The notes beneath the pieces were generated by a model. The model saw nothing but the letters and a program-made list of their open reading frames with translations. It did no database searches and had not been told where the DNA came from. From Geobacter argillaceus (GTDB taxonomy: Bacteria; Desulfobacterota; Desulfuromonadia; Geobacterales; DSM-12255): a DNA stretch of 64,000 nucleotides. The stretch covers positions 48,001-112,000 of the forward strand of contig NZ_VLLN01000013.1 of NCBI RefSeq assembly GCF_007830735.1. Direction: 5' to 3'. Of this stretch, positions 17,224 through 25,931 are shown one piece after another; position 1 is the stretch's first letter; each line of letters begins with the position of its first letter. The position numbers and the translations under genes were made by a program.

Positions 17224-20200
17224 TTATATGTTACGTGTCAAGCCGGTCAACGCATCTGCAACCTGTGTTATCAGGTCCTGCCAATCACCGGGAGAGCGCT
17301 GACGAAAAAGGCGCATGCCGGGGTACCAGGGGGTATCGTTCCGGTGGAGCCCCCAGCGCCAGTCCGGGGCGAACGGCAGCAGGAGCCGGGTCGCGATCCC
17401 CAGTGCCCCTGCCAGGTGTGCTACGGAAGTATCAACGCTGATGACCAGGTCGAGGTTGGATATCAGGGCGGCGGTGTCGCCGAAATCCGCAATTCGGGCG
17501 GTAAGGTCGACCAGGCGAAGCGGCGGCAACGGTCCCTGCCGGCTGTCCACCTGCAGCGAATACCAGTCTATGCCCGTCAGGTGCCCCAAGGGGCCCAGCT
17601 CTTCCGGTGGACAGGAACGGAACCGGTCGTTGACATGCTCGCTGCGTCCCTTCCAGGCAATTCCCACCCTGATATTTTCCCCCGGAACCATCCGGTTCCG
17701 CCAGAGTTCAACCTGCCCCGGGGCGGCCCGCAGGTAGGGAATGGCGGCCGGCACCGTCTCGGGTCTGGTCCGAAAAATCCTCGGAAGGCTCATGAGCGGT
17801 ACCTGCAGATCCGCGGGCGGGACCGCATCCCCTCTCGCAATCAGTGTGCAGTGGCACGCAAGCGTTCGCATCAGGGGAAGCAGACATTGGTCCTGTACCT
17901 CGAAGATGACCGATGCTCCCGCCGCTGTCAAGAACGGAAGATAGCGGCAGAACTGGATGGTGTCGCCATACCCCTGTTCGGCATGGACAATGATCCGTTT
18001 CCCGTTGAGGGGCGTTCCGTCCCAGAGGGGGAGCCCGGCGTGCCGCAGGGGAATCGGGGGGATCTTGTCGAAGCGGGACTCATAGTTGCGAAAACCCTCA
18101 TCGTAATCTTCAAGCAGGAGCTGCAGCAGGGAAAGATTCCAGCGGGCCGTCGGATAACCGTTCCGCAGACGCAGGGCCTGCTGGAAGCAGATGAAGGCGT
18201 CGCTTATCTCACCCATCTCCTGGTTCAAGAGCCCCAGGTTCTGCCAGGCCTCGGGATAGGAGGGGGCGAGCTGAACCGCACGCCTGAGGGCCTCCTGTCC
18301 TTCCGATGTGGCCCCAGTGCGATGCAGGGCGTTTCCCAGGTTGAGCCAGGATGCGGCGGTGGCATCCCGGTGCCCGGTTGCCGTGCGGAAGCACTCCAGG
18401 GCGTCCGTTTCCAATCCTTTTGCCATCAGGTCGTGCCCCTGCCTGGTCAGCAGCTCTTCCCGCAGCGATGCAACGAGGCGTGCTACCAATCCGCTCCAGT
18501 CGCCGGGCGTCTCCTGCCGGTAGATGCGCATGGTCGGGTACCAGGGGGAATCCTCCCGCCCGGTCATCCAGCGCCAGTCGCCGGTGGGGGGGAGCATGAG
18601 CCAGACCGGCTTCCCCAGTCCCCCTGCCAGATGGGCCACGGCGGTGTCGATGGTGATCACCAGGTCAAGGCAGCTGATTAGTGCGGCGGTGTCGGCAAAG
18701 TCATGGATCAGTCCGGTATGGTCCACCAAAGGGAACGGTGGAGCGGGTGCATCGTCGCCAACCTGGAGACGGTACAGCGTTACACCCGGCACACCGGCCA
18801 GGGGGGCCAGTAACTCCGGCGGACAGCTGCGCCGGCGATTCCGCCGGGTCTGGCGTCCCCACCAGCAGAGGCCGATACTCAGGCCGGCGTCGGCTGCCAC
18901 CAGCGGGCGCCAGCGGTCGAACCGCTTCTGGTCCGGCTGAAGGTAAGGAACCGTTGCTGCAACCTTTTCCGCGGATATCCCCAGCATATGGGGGAGTGAC
19001 ATGAGCGGCAGTCGACAATCCACCGGCGGCAAAGGCTCTCCCCGGCAGATGACGGCGGAAATGCCGCTGACATGCACCAAGAGCTGGACCAGGGGCGCGG
19101 CCTGGCACTCCAGGACGACCCGCGCCCCACGGGCTGCAAGCATGGGGGCGAAACGGACAAACTGGATCGTGTCGCCGAAGGCCTGCTCGCCGGTCAGCAG
19201 GATCGTTCTTCCCTCCGGAGCGTCGCCGGTCCAACGGGGAATTTCGTGATGCGGCTCCTCCACCGGCGAGTGCTTCCGGAAGCGGGATTCGAACTCCTGC
19301 CACCCCCGTTGCCATTCCCCTGCCGCCAGGAGCGAGCAGGCCAGGTTCCAATGCCCGTCTTCGTAGCCCGGGGCCAGTTCAAGGAGAGCCACCAGTTCCC
19401 GTACAGATTCTTGGGGACGTCCCAGGGTCAACAGTACCGCCCCCAGGTTGTTGCGGGCATGAAGATGCCCCGGATCGAACTCCAGCGCGCGACGGTAGCA
19501 CTTTTCGGCGGATCGGTCCTCTTCGAGGGATTGATAGACTACTCCCAAAGAGTTCCAGGTGCGGGCCGATTCGGGCCGCAGTTCCAGCGCGTTCCGGAAC
19601 GAGTCGATGGCATCGCCGAAGCGCTCTTCCGCCTGGAGCAGTTCGCCCAAGGTGTGGTGCAGATCGGCATCCTCCGGTCGGAGCTGCAGGGCTTGCCGAA
19701 CAAGCTCGTGCGCACCGGCGAGGTCGCCGTGATCCCGGAGGCTGACAGCCAGGTTGTGCCGTGCTTCCACAAGGCCGGGGTCCAGCGTCAGGGAACGGTT
19801 CCAGGCCTCACGGGCCTCATCGACGTATCCGAGAGCCGCCAGGCTGTTACCCCTGTTGTAATGGGTCACGGCGATAGCGGGGGCAAACCCGAGGGCTTCG
19901 CGGTAGATCTCCAGGGCCTCTTCATGGCGCCCAGCCATCCCCAGGATTGCGCCCCGGTTTGTGAGGGCCTCCCCCGGACATGGGCTGCGCCTGGCAAGCT
20001 CCAGTTGAATCAGGTCGATCACCGGTTCCCACGCTCCCGGCCCCGGCTGGCGGAAGAGGCGCATGGAGGGGTACCAGGGGGAATCGTCGCGTTCCAGCAG
20101 CCAGCGCCAGTCGGGAACGAACGGAAGCAGCAGCCAGGTCGGCTTGCCCAGACTGCCGGCCAGATGGGCAACCGCCGTATCGATGGTGATCACCATGTCG

Positions 20201-21276
20201 AGAGATGCCATCAGGGCGGCCGTGTCGTGAAAGTTGCCCAACTGGCCGGTCGGGTCGGTCAGGCGGGGATCGGTCAGCTGGTACGCCGGGGGAGCGTTTG
20301 TCTGGAGAGTGACAAAGCTGTGGTCCGGGATATCCAGCAGACGTCGGATCAGTTCGGGTGGACAACTCCGCTTACGATTTATGGAGATGTCCTGGCGGCC
20401 GCACCAGCACAGGCCGATCCTGAGGCCGGTGGCTGGCGGCAGAAGCTCCGCCGTCTGCCGGATCAGGGTCTCCTCCGGGGGGGGGATTGACGGAGCCGGG
20501 ATTGTCGCCAGGGTGGTGCCGAAGAGACGGGGAAGTGACATCATGGGTACTTGGGCGTCCACGCGGGGGATTACCTCCCCACGTGCCAGGCAGGCTGTCA
20601 AGCCCGGGATGCGGGAGAGAACGGGCACCAGGCAGGCATCGGTCTCCAGGATGACATGGATGTCGGCTGCTATCAGAAGCGGGAGGTAGCGGCTCATCTG
20701 GATAGCATCGCCGAATCCCTGTTCGGTGTGCACCAGAAGTCGCACTCCTCGGGCCAGCGTGCCGTCCCAGGAAGGGATTTCGGGGTGGCGCCGGGGTACC
20801 GGATTGACCAGGCAGTCGAAGCGGGCCTCGTAACCTTCCCATCCTTCATGAAGGCGGCCGGACAGCAGTTGCAGGCAGGCCAGGCTGAAGCGGGGGTCGG
20901 GCAGACCCGGCCAACGGTCCAGGATGTTCCGATAGAGGTCAATGGCCTCGCCGATCCTCCCCTGCTCCTGGATGACGAGTGCCAGATTCTGGGCCGCCTC
21001 GAAAAGTTCGGGCTCGGCGCTGACTGCCTGGCGGTAGAGGAGTTCAGCCTGGTCGTACTCACCTGATTCTTTGAGAATGTTGCCAAGGTTGTAGGCAACA
21101 CGGGAGAGAAAAGGATACTCGTTCAGTATCGCGCGATATAGTGACGCAGCCTGCGCAACGTCTCCCCCGGCATGGGCATGCATTGCTTTACGCAGCGGTT
21201 CTTCCCAAGGTGGAGGGTCGTGGGTGATAAAATGGCTCAACTTTATCCCGTGGTATCCGAAAATTACGTTATGCAA
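17224..21276 (-). CDS. Giant protein with three TPR plus GT9-like modules
   Basis: A protein of up to 1350 residues with three copies of the same module: TPR repeats followed by a heptosyltransferase-like GT-B domain. Each GT copy carries an 'EQGFGDAIQ'-type loop (near residues 185, 699 and 1100), a 'CPPEL' segment, 'TIDTAVAHLAG' and a terminal 'DWRW...DSPWYP.MR' block (near 400, 912 and 1319). Single-module versions of this architecture occur next to flagellin genes; Caulobacter FlmG, a flagellin glycosyltransferase, has a TPR-GT layout. The start is uncertain: TTG 21276 gives the longest protein, TTG 21240 has a GGGATAAAG upstream, and ATG 21183 begins at the first TPR. It is divergent from the next gene. 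Confidence 0.85.
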   Translation of the reverse strand: MHNVIFGYHGIKLSHFITHDPPPWEEPLRKAMHAHAGGDVAQAASLYRAILNEYPFLSRVAYNLGNILKESGEYDQAELLYRQAVSAEPELFEAAQNLALVIQEQGRIGEAIDLYRNILDRWPGLPDPRFSLACLQLLSGRLHEGWEGYEARFDCLVNPVPRRHPEIPSWDGTLARGVRLLVHTEQGFGDAIQMSRYLPLLIAADIHVILETDACLVPVLSRIPGLTACLARGEVIPRVDAQVPMMSLPRLFGTTLATIPAPSIPPPEETLIRQTAELLPPATGLRIGLCWCGRQDISINRKRSCPPELIRRLLDIPDHSFVTLQTNAPPAYQLTDPRLTDPTGQLGNFHDTAALMASLDMVITIDTAVAHLAGSLGKPTWLLLPFVPDWRWLLERDDSPWYPSMRLFRQPGPGAWEPVIDLIQLELARRSPCPGEALTNRGAILGMAGRHEEALEIYREALGFAPAIAVTHYNRGNSLAALGYVDEAREAWNRSLTLDPGLVEARHNLAVSLRDHGDLAGAHELVRQALQLRPEDADLHHTLGELLQAEERFGDAIDSFRNALELRPESARTWNSLGVVYQSLEEDRSAEKCYRRALEFDPGHLHARNNLGAVLLTLGRPQESVRELVALLELAPGYEDGHWNLACSLLAAGEWQRGWQEFESRFRKHSPVEEPHHEIPRWTGDAPEGRTILLTGEQAFGDTIQFVRFAPMLAARGARVVLECQAAPLVQLLVHVSGISAVICRGEPLPPVDCRLPLMSLPHMLGISAEKVAATVPYLQPDQKRFDRWRPLVAADAGLSIGLCWWGRQTRRNRRRSCPPELLAPLAGVPGVTLYRLQVGDDAPAPPFPLVDHTGLIHDFADTAALISCLDLVITIDTAVAHLAGGLGKPVWLMLPPTGDWRWMTGREDSPWYPTMRIYRQETPGDWSGLVARLVASLREELLTRQGHDLMAKGLETDALECFRTATGHRDATAASWLNLGNALHRTGATSEGQEALRRAVQLAPSYPEAWQNLGLLNQEMGEISDAFICFQQALRLRNGYPTARWNLSLLQLLLEDYDEGFRNYESRFDKIPPIPLRHAGLPLWDGTPLNGKRIIVHAEQGYGDTIQFCRYLPFLTAAGASVIFEVQDQCLLPLMRTLACHCTLIARGDAVPPADLQVPLMSLPRIFRTRPETVPAAIPYLRAAPGQVELWRNRMVPGENIRVGIAWKGRSEHVNDRFRSCPPEELGPLGHLTGIDWYSLQVDSRQGPLPPLRLVDLTARIADFGDTAALISNLDLVISVDTSVAHLAGALGIATRLLLPFAPDWRWGLHRNDTPWYPGMRLFRQRSPGDWQDLITQVADALTGLTRNI

Positions 21277-21349
21277 CTATACATTCAGCCTGGTAATGTG
21301 GCAATATATAGATTGTGTTAATCAAAACCAGGGAAGGAGTGGAAGAGTC

Positions 21350-22525
21350 ATGGAACTTGATTCGACAAACAAGATCTTCGCAGCGCTTTCACTGCAATCC
21401 GATCTTCGCGAGAACAGTGCCAATACCGCACTGAATAGCGGCATCACCCTGATGAAGAAGAAGAAATACGATCAGGCCGTCAAGGCGTTCAAGCAGGCGT
21501 CGATATACAAGCCGGATATGGTGGAGGCCTATACCTATTTAGGAAAGGCCTATAGCGCCCTTGGAAAGAAAAAGGAAGCAATCGACGCCTATAAGCTTTC
21601 CCTGAAGGTCGATAAGACTCAGGACAAGCTTTACACGGACATTGCCAATCTCTACATCGATCAGGGCAAGACTGCCGATGCCATGAAGATACTTACGGAT
21701 GGGATCAAGCAGAACAAGCTGAATACCCTGGCCTATTATACCCTCGGCCAACTCCAGGCCAAGGCCGGCGACTACAAGTCTGCCGAGATGAACTTCCGGC
21801 AGGTCACCAAGCTGGAACCGAAGGACGGTAACGGCTACTACGCCCTGGGAATGGCCTTGAACGGAGAGCAGCGTTACGACGAGGCAATCACCCAGCTGAC
21901 AAAGGCAATAAGCCTGAAAAAGGACTTTTCCGCTGCTATCTATGAGTTGGGGCGCGCCTACAACGGAGTTGGGAACCAAGACAAACTTCAGGAGCAGATC
22001 GACCGCCTGCGCAATATCGGAACCCCAACAGCATTGGGGTTTTCCTCGTCATTGAAGGCCGAGACAGCGAAGCCCAAAATTTACTTCTACAACTCCGTCG
22101 ACAGTACGCTGCAGCTTTCCCTGGGGCCGATGCAACTCCTGGCTCTCGATCCGGGTTTCATCACTCCGGGAAGCAGGAAGGAGTTTACGGTTGCGTTTAA
22201 TTTTGACACCGACATGGACCCGTCATCGGTCATGCAGGTTACCAACTGGCAGATCTCCAAGGCACGGGGAGGGACTGCCGGGCTCTATGACAACGGACTC
22301 TACAGCCCGAAGGAGGTGGCGGTTCCCGTAGTTCCGAACAGGGTTACCTATGATGCGACCACGCGGGAAGCCAAGGTGACTTTTTCCTTGCAGCAGAACA
22401 GTTCGATCGACGGTATCATCGACCCGAAGCACATCGTCTTCAAATTCCTCGGCAAGGATCTGAAGGGGAGGTCCATGGATGAGAGCGGGAACGAGTATAA
22501 TGGATTCAGCGGGTATCCGTTTTGA
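21350..22525 (+). CDS. TPR protein with C-terminal beta-rich domain
   Basis: A 391-residue protein. The start at 21350 has GGGAAGGAG upstream; the frame extends 42 codons further 5' without a likely start. Residues 20-235 are six or so TPRs ('AYTYLGKAYSALGKKKEAI', 'GYYALGMALNGEQRYDEAI'). Residues 245-391 contain no Cys, are rich in beta-forming residues ('KIYFYNSVDSTLQLSLGPM', 'EFTVAFNFDTDMDPSSVMQ') and resemble an Ig-like or Big-type fold. There is no signal peptide. It lies directly upstream of flaF and may be a flagellar assembly or flagellin-binding protein. I do not recognise a named family for the C-terminal domain. Confidence 0.7.
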   Translation: MELDSTNKIFAALSLQSDLRENSANTALNSGITLMKKKKYDQAVKAFKQASIYKPDMVEAYTYLGKAYSALGKKKEAIDAYKLSLKVDKTQDKLYTDIANLYIDQGKTADAMKILTDGIKQNKLNTLAYYTLGQLQAKAGDYKSAEMNFRQVTKLEPKDGNGYYALGMALNGEQRYDEAITQLTKAISLKKDFSAAIYELGRAYNGVGNQDKLQEQIDRLRNIGTPTALGFSSSLKAETAKPKIYFYNSVDSTLQLSLGPMQLLALDPGFITPGSRKEFTVAFNFDTDMDPSSVMQVTNWQISKARGGTAGLYDNGLYSPKEVAVPVVPNRVTYDATTREAKVTFSLQQNSSIDGIIDPKHIVFKFLGKDLKGRSMDESGNEYNGFSGYPF

Positions 22526-22536
22526 AAATATGAGTC

Positions 22537-22592
22537 TTGATTTTCCTGGTGGAGCGGTTACTATATAAAACCGTCGCGTCAAGAGCCCTTAC
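22537..22592 (+). promoter_or_regulatory. Candidate flaF promoter(s)
   Basis: Two overlapping possibilities precede flaF. A sigma-70-like pair TTGATT and TACTAT are separated by 16 nt (22537-22564). A weak sigma-28-like arrangement has TAAA at 22566 and GCCCTTAC at 22585 with the correct 11-nt spacer, but only part of the -10 element matches. Neither is decisive. Confidence 0.3.
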
Positions 22593-22613
22593 CAACAAAA
22601 GGAGTAGTCAGCA

Positions 22614-22997
22614 ATGCAACAATCCGCGATAAATGCCTATACCACCGTTCAAACGGAAAACCTCTCCGGGAGGGAGCTTGAAGCGCATGTGCTTACCAAG
22701 GCCGGTATGAGGCTGAAGCAGGTGGTAGACAACTGGAATGCGCCCGAGCGCGAGGAAAAGCTGACAGAAGCGATTCGCTACAACCAGAAGGTCTGGAGTT
22801 TTTTCCAGGCTGAGCTTTCCGATCCGGAAAATCCCCTTCCCAGGAATCTGAAGGAAGATATCCTCAATCTGAGTCTCTTCATCGACAAGCGCCTTTTCGA
22901 GGTGCTTGCCTACCCCAGCCCGGAGAAGCTTCAGATTGTCATCGACATCAATTTTAACCTCGCGGCCGGTTTGCGTACCAAACCCGAGGTGAGCTAA
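22614..22997 (+). CDS. flaF: Flagellar biosynthesis regulator FlaF
   Basis: A 127-residue helical protein matching the FlaF family along its length: 'SAINAYTTVQTENLSGRELE', 'YNQKVWSFFQAELSDPENPL', 'DILNLSLFIDKRLFEVLAYP' and 'IDINFNLAAGL'. In Caulobacter and other Alphaproteobacteria FlaF promotes flagellin production and secretion and counteracts FlbT. AAAGGAG precedes the ATG. It stands alone between a TPR gene and a terminator, about 13 kb from flagellin and flbT, whereas alphaproteobacteria often keep flaF beside flbT. Finding both members of the pair together with an alpha-type flagellin supports transfer of the whole circuit. Confidence 0.85.
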   Translation: MQQSAINAYTTVQTENLSGRELEAHVLTKAGMRLKQVVDNWNAPEREEKLTEAIRYNQKVWSFFQAELSDPENPLPRNLKEDILNLSLFIDKRLFEVLAYPSPEKLQIVIDINFNLAAGLRTKPEVS

Positions 22998-23026
22998 CCC
23001 TGATTCACGCTTCGATGCATTTGAGG

Positions 23027-23060
23027 ACACCCCCTGCCGCAAGAACAGGGGGTGTTTTTT
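23027..23060 (+). terminator. Intrinsic terminator after flaF
   Basis: A perfect 10-bp stem (ACACCCCCTG with CAGGGGGTGT) and a 9-nt loop is followed by TTTTTT, 30 nt after the flaF stop. It separates flaF from the convergent TPR-glycosyltransferase gene. Confidence 0.92.
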
Positions 23061-23075
23061 CGCCATATTCCCTCG

Positions 23076-24461
23076 TCAGCTCTCAAGCGTTTCAACCCCG
23101 TCGATTTTTCCCTTCGCCGGAACATTTTTCAACTCTTCCATCACGCGTCCGATCACTCCCTGCCAATCACCTGGTTCCGTTTGCCTGAACAGCCTGACGG
23201 TCGGATACCAGGGTGAGTCGTTTCTCCCCAGCATCCAGCGCCAGTCCGGTGCGAAGGGGAGTAAAATAAATGTCCGTTTGCCCATAGCTGCTGCCAGGTG
23301 GGCAACTGCGGTGTCGATGCTGATCACGAGATCCAGTTGGGCGATGAGTGCCGCGGTGTCGGCAAAGTCTGAAATGTTGCCGGTGAGATCGATCAGATCC
23401 ATGCCGGCAGGCGGGTTGGCTGCCTGATCCGCTCCTTCGCCAACCTGCAGGGAATAGATCGAGGCGTTTGCACTGTTCGCAAGGGGGACGAGGTCCGACA
23501 GCCGACAGCTGCGGTGCGGGTCGGGACTTTTCCGTCCCGCCCAGACGAACCCGATCCTTGGCCGCTGGTCCGATCCGATCCGGGCCTGCCAGCGGTGCAG
23601 TCGTTCCTGTGGAGGGAACAGATAGGGTGTTTGATCAGGGATGGTCTCCGGGGTCGTAGCGAAGAGCTGCGGAAGGCTCATCAGGGGGAGGTGGAAGTCG
23701 GCATGCGGCAGCGGCGTTCCAGCCGTAACGACCTGAGTGACCCCTTGGATGGTTTCCAACAGGGGTGCCAGCGGTTGCGGACACTCAACAATCACCGTCC
23801 CTCCCCGTAGGGCGACCAGGGGGAGGTAGCGGGCGAACTGGATCGTGTCCCCAAAGGCCTGCTCGGCATGGATCAGGATGGTGCGTCCGTGTAACGGTCT
23901 CCCGTCCCACATCTGCGCCGGGAATTCACGCCAACGGGTGGGATACCCTTTCTTCTGCCATCTCCAGCCGAACTCCTCCCATCCCCGCAGATACTCCCCT
24001 CGCCTCAGTAGAGCCAGTGCCAGATTCCAATGGGCCTCGGCGCAGGCCGGTACTCGCTTCAGGGCCTCTTCGTAGCATTTCATGGCAGCGTCATACCGTC
24101 CCAACTGCTCGAAGGCGGTCCCCATGGTGACGAGTGCCTCCGCGTCTTCCGGCATGAGTGCCAGTGCCCTGGCGTAACTGTCGATTGCCTCCTCGAAGCG
24201 GTCCAGGGCAAGGAGCGTGTTGCCGCGATTGTGGTATAGCGCTGCCGATGCGGGTAGAAGATCCATAATCCGCTGGTACACGGCCAGGGCTTCGTCGTAG
24301 CGATCCAGGTCATGGAGAACGGCCCCAATGGGGAGTAGAATCTCCGGGTTGTCAGGAGAGCAGTTCAAGGCTCTGGAATAGCATGCCAGTGCCTCGGGCA
24401 GATTACCTTCCAGGTGCAACCGGATTCCCTCTGACAGTTCCTGTTTTGCTGGATTGATCAT
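23076..24461 (-). CDS. TPR plus GT9-like glycosyltransferase, single module
   Basis: A 461-residue protein with the same architecture as one module of the 1350-residue protein. Residues 1-180 hold five TPRs ('AVYQRIMDLLPASAALYHNR', 'MGTAFEQLGRYDAAMKCYEE'). The GT-B domain starts near residue 190 with 'ILIHAEQAFGDTIQFARYLP', then 'PLMSLPQLFATTPETIP', 'SIDTAVAHLAAAMGKRTFIL' and 'PDWRWMLGRNDSPWYPTVR'. It is probably the simplest TPR-GT flagellin-modifying enzyme of the locus, or an ancestor of the triple version. It lies downstream of nuoN on the same strand, separated by about 70 nt, so low-level readthrough from nuo is possible. The start codon is ATG with a weak GGGAAAA upstream. Confidence 0.85.
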   Translation of the reverse strand: MINPAKQELSEGIRLHLEGNLPEALACYSRALNCSPDNPEILLPIGAVLHDLDRYDEALAVYQRIMDLLPASAALYHNRGNTLLALDRFEEAIDSYARALALMPEDAEALVTMGTAFEQLGRYDAAMKCYEEALKRVPACAEAHWNLALALLRRGEYLRGWEEFGWRWQKKGYPTRWREFPAQMWDGRPLHGRTILIHAEQAFGDTIQFARYLPLVALRGGTVIVECPQPLAPLLETIQGVTQVVTAGTPLPHADFHLPLMSLPQLFATTPETIPDQTPYLFPPQERLHRWQARIGSDQRPRIGFVWAGRKSPDPHRSCRLSDLVPLANSANASIYSLQVGEGADQAANPPAGMDLIDLTGNISDFADTAALIAQLDLVISIDTAVAHLAAAMGKRTFILLPFAPDWRWMLGRNDSPWYPTVRLFRQTEPGDWQGVIGRVMEELKNVPAKGKIDGVETLES

Positions 24462-24530
24462 GGTTTTTCCCGATGGCAGAAAAACCAGCAGGATGCAGGT
24501 GTATTTTTCAGCACATGATTCATTGTTTCC

Positions 24531-25931
24531 CTATCGTAGGATTTTCGCAGCCAGCTCGAGCATTCCTCCAGGCAGTACCCCCAGCAGAACAATCAGAGAA
24601 GAAACCAGTGCCAGGACAGTCGATTCCGTTGCCGTCGCGGCCGGCACCGTGAATGAATCATTCCGCGGTTGCAGATACAGACTGACCACCACCCGCAGGT
24701 AGAAATAGACCGACACGGCAGCAGTCAGCATGCCGGCAACGGCGAGGCCAAATTCGCCGGCCCGCAGGACAGCGGCGAAGATCAGGAACTTGCCGGTGAA
24801 GCCGGCGGTTGGTGGGATGCCTGCCAGGCTGAACAGGGCCAGTGCCAGCACTCCGGCCGCGAATGGGCTTTTGTAGCCCATTCCTCGAAGGTCGTCAACC
24901 CGTTCCACGGAACCACCTTCATCCAGGACGGTCAACGCCCCAAAGGCCGTGATGGTCATGGCGCCGTAGGCTACCGCATAAAAAGCTGATGCCTCGTACC
25001 CGCCGCTCTTCCCCGCCAGCAGCGCCAGGGCTACGTATCCCATCTGGCCAATCGAGGAGTAGGCCAGTAGCCGCTTCACATTTTCCTGCCGCAGTGCCGC
25101 TAGATTTCCGACCACCATGGAGAGGAGCGCGAGGCCACCCAGGGGGATTCGTAGGAAGTCGGCCGTGTCCAGCCTGGTGAGGAGCAGGAGGAGTGCCACG
25201 ACCGCTGCCCCCTTGGATGCGGCTGCCAGGAAGGCGGTGACCGGCGTGGGGGCGCCCTGGTACACATCAGGGGTCCAGAGATGGGCCGGGACCAGTGATG
25301 CCTTGAAGGCCAGACCGATCAGCATGATTCCCCAGCCGGACCGAACCAGGAGATTGTCCCCGGCAGCGGCCCGCATGGCGGTGTCGATGGCGAGCGAGCC
25401 GCTGCCGGTATAGATCAGGGCAATGCCGAAGGCGATGAAGGCGGCCGCCACTGCCCCAAGCAGGAGGTACTTGAGGCCTGCCTCGGCGGAGGCTGGCCGG
25501 TTCAGGTCGATGGCCACCAGGATGTAGAAGGCAAACGTCAACGCCTCCAGGCCGAGAAAAAATGTCAAAAAATTGACCGATGCGCTCAGGGTGACCATGC
25601 CGAAGGCGGCAAAGAGCATTGTGGCCGGGAATTCCTCCCCTGCAATGCCATGGCGGGAGTTGTAGCGGTCGGCGAGCACCAGGACCGTTGCGGTGGTCAG
25701 GGAGAAGAAGATGGTGAAGAAGCGGGCGAACGGGGTGGCGGCCAGCCCAAGATTGGGGGCAAGAAGGGCGGGGGGGGACTGAACTGCCCAGAGTGCCGCG
25801 CCCAGTGTCACTGCCACGCCGACAGTTGTGGTGTAACGGCCGGGAACGATGGCGCCGAGCAGCAGGATCAGCAGGCTTCCTCCGGCCAGGAGCAGCAGCG
25901 GCATCAGTATCCAGAGGTCGGCGATGGTCAC
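24531..25931 (-). CDS. nuoN: NADH-quinone oxidoreductase subunit N
   Basis: A 466-residue, 14-helix antiporter-like membrane subunit of complex I. Its MrpA/D-type core carries the conserved lysine segments 'ASLVPAHLWTPDVYQGAPTP' and 'RLLAYSSIGQMGYVALALLA'. It forms part of the proton-pumping arm with NuoL and NuoM. The GTG start overlaps the nuoM stop (GTGA), showing translational coupling. It is the last gene of the complex I operon. Length and motif positions are normal and no key residue seems missing. Confidence 0.96.
   Translation of the reverse strand: MTIADLWILMPLLLLAGGSLLILLLGAIVPGRYTTTVGVAVTLGAALWAVQSPPALLAPNLGLAATPFARFFTIFFSLTTATVLVLADRYNSRHGIAGEEFPATMLFAAFGMVTLSASVNFLTFFLGLEALTFAFYILVAIDLNRPASAEAGLKYLLLGAVAAAFIAFGIALIYTGSGSLAIDTAMRAAAGDNLLVRSGWGIMLIGLAFKASLVPAHLWTPDVYQGAPTPVTAFLAAASKGAAVVALLLLLTRLDTADFLRIPLGGLALLSMVVGNLAALRQENVKRLLAYSSIGQMGYVALALLAGKSGGYEASAFYAVAYGAMTITAFGALTVLDEGGSVERVDDLRGMGYKSPFAAGVLALALFSLAGIPPTAGFTGKFLIFAAVLRAGEFGLAVAGMLTAAVSVYFYLRVVVSLYLQPRNDSFTVPAATATESTVLALVSSLIVLLGVLPGGMLELAAKILR

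Noticed and set aside
17344..20490. Two long plus-strand frames (445 and 472 codons) opposite the triple TPR-glycosyltransferase
   Set aside because: Both repeat because the underlying modules repeat. They have no ribosome binding site or recognisable motif and lie antisense to a protein with clear domains.
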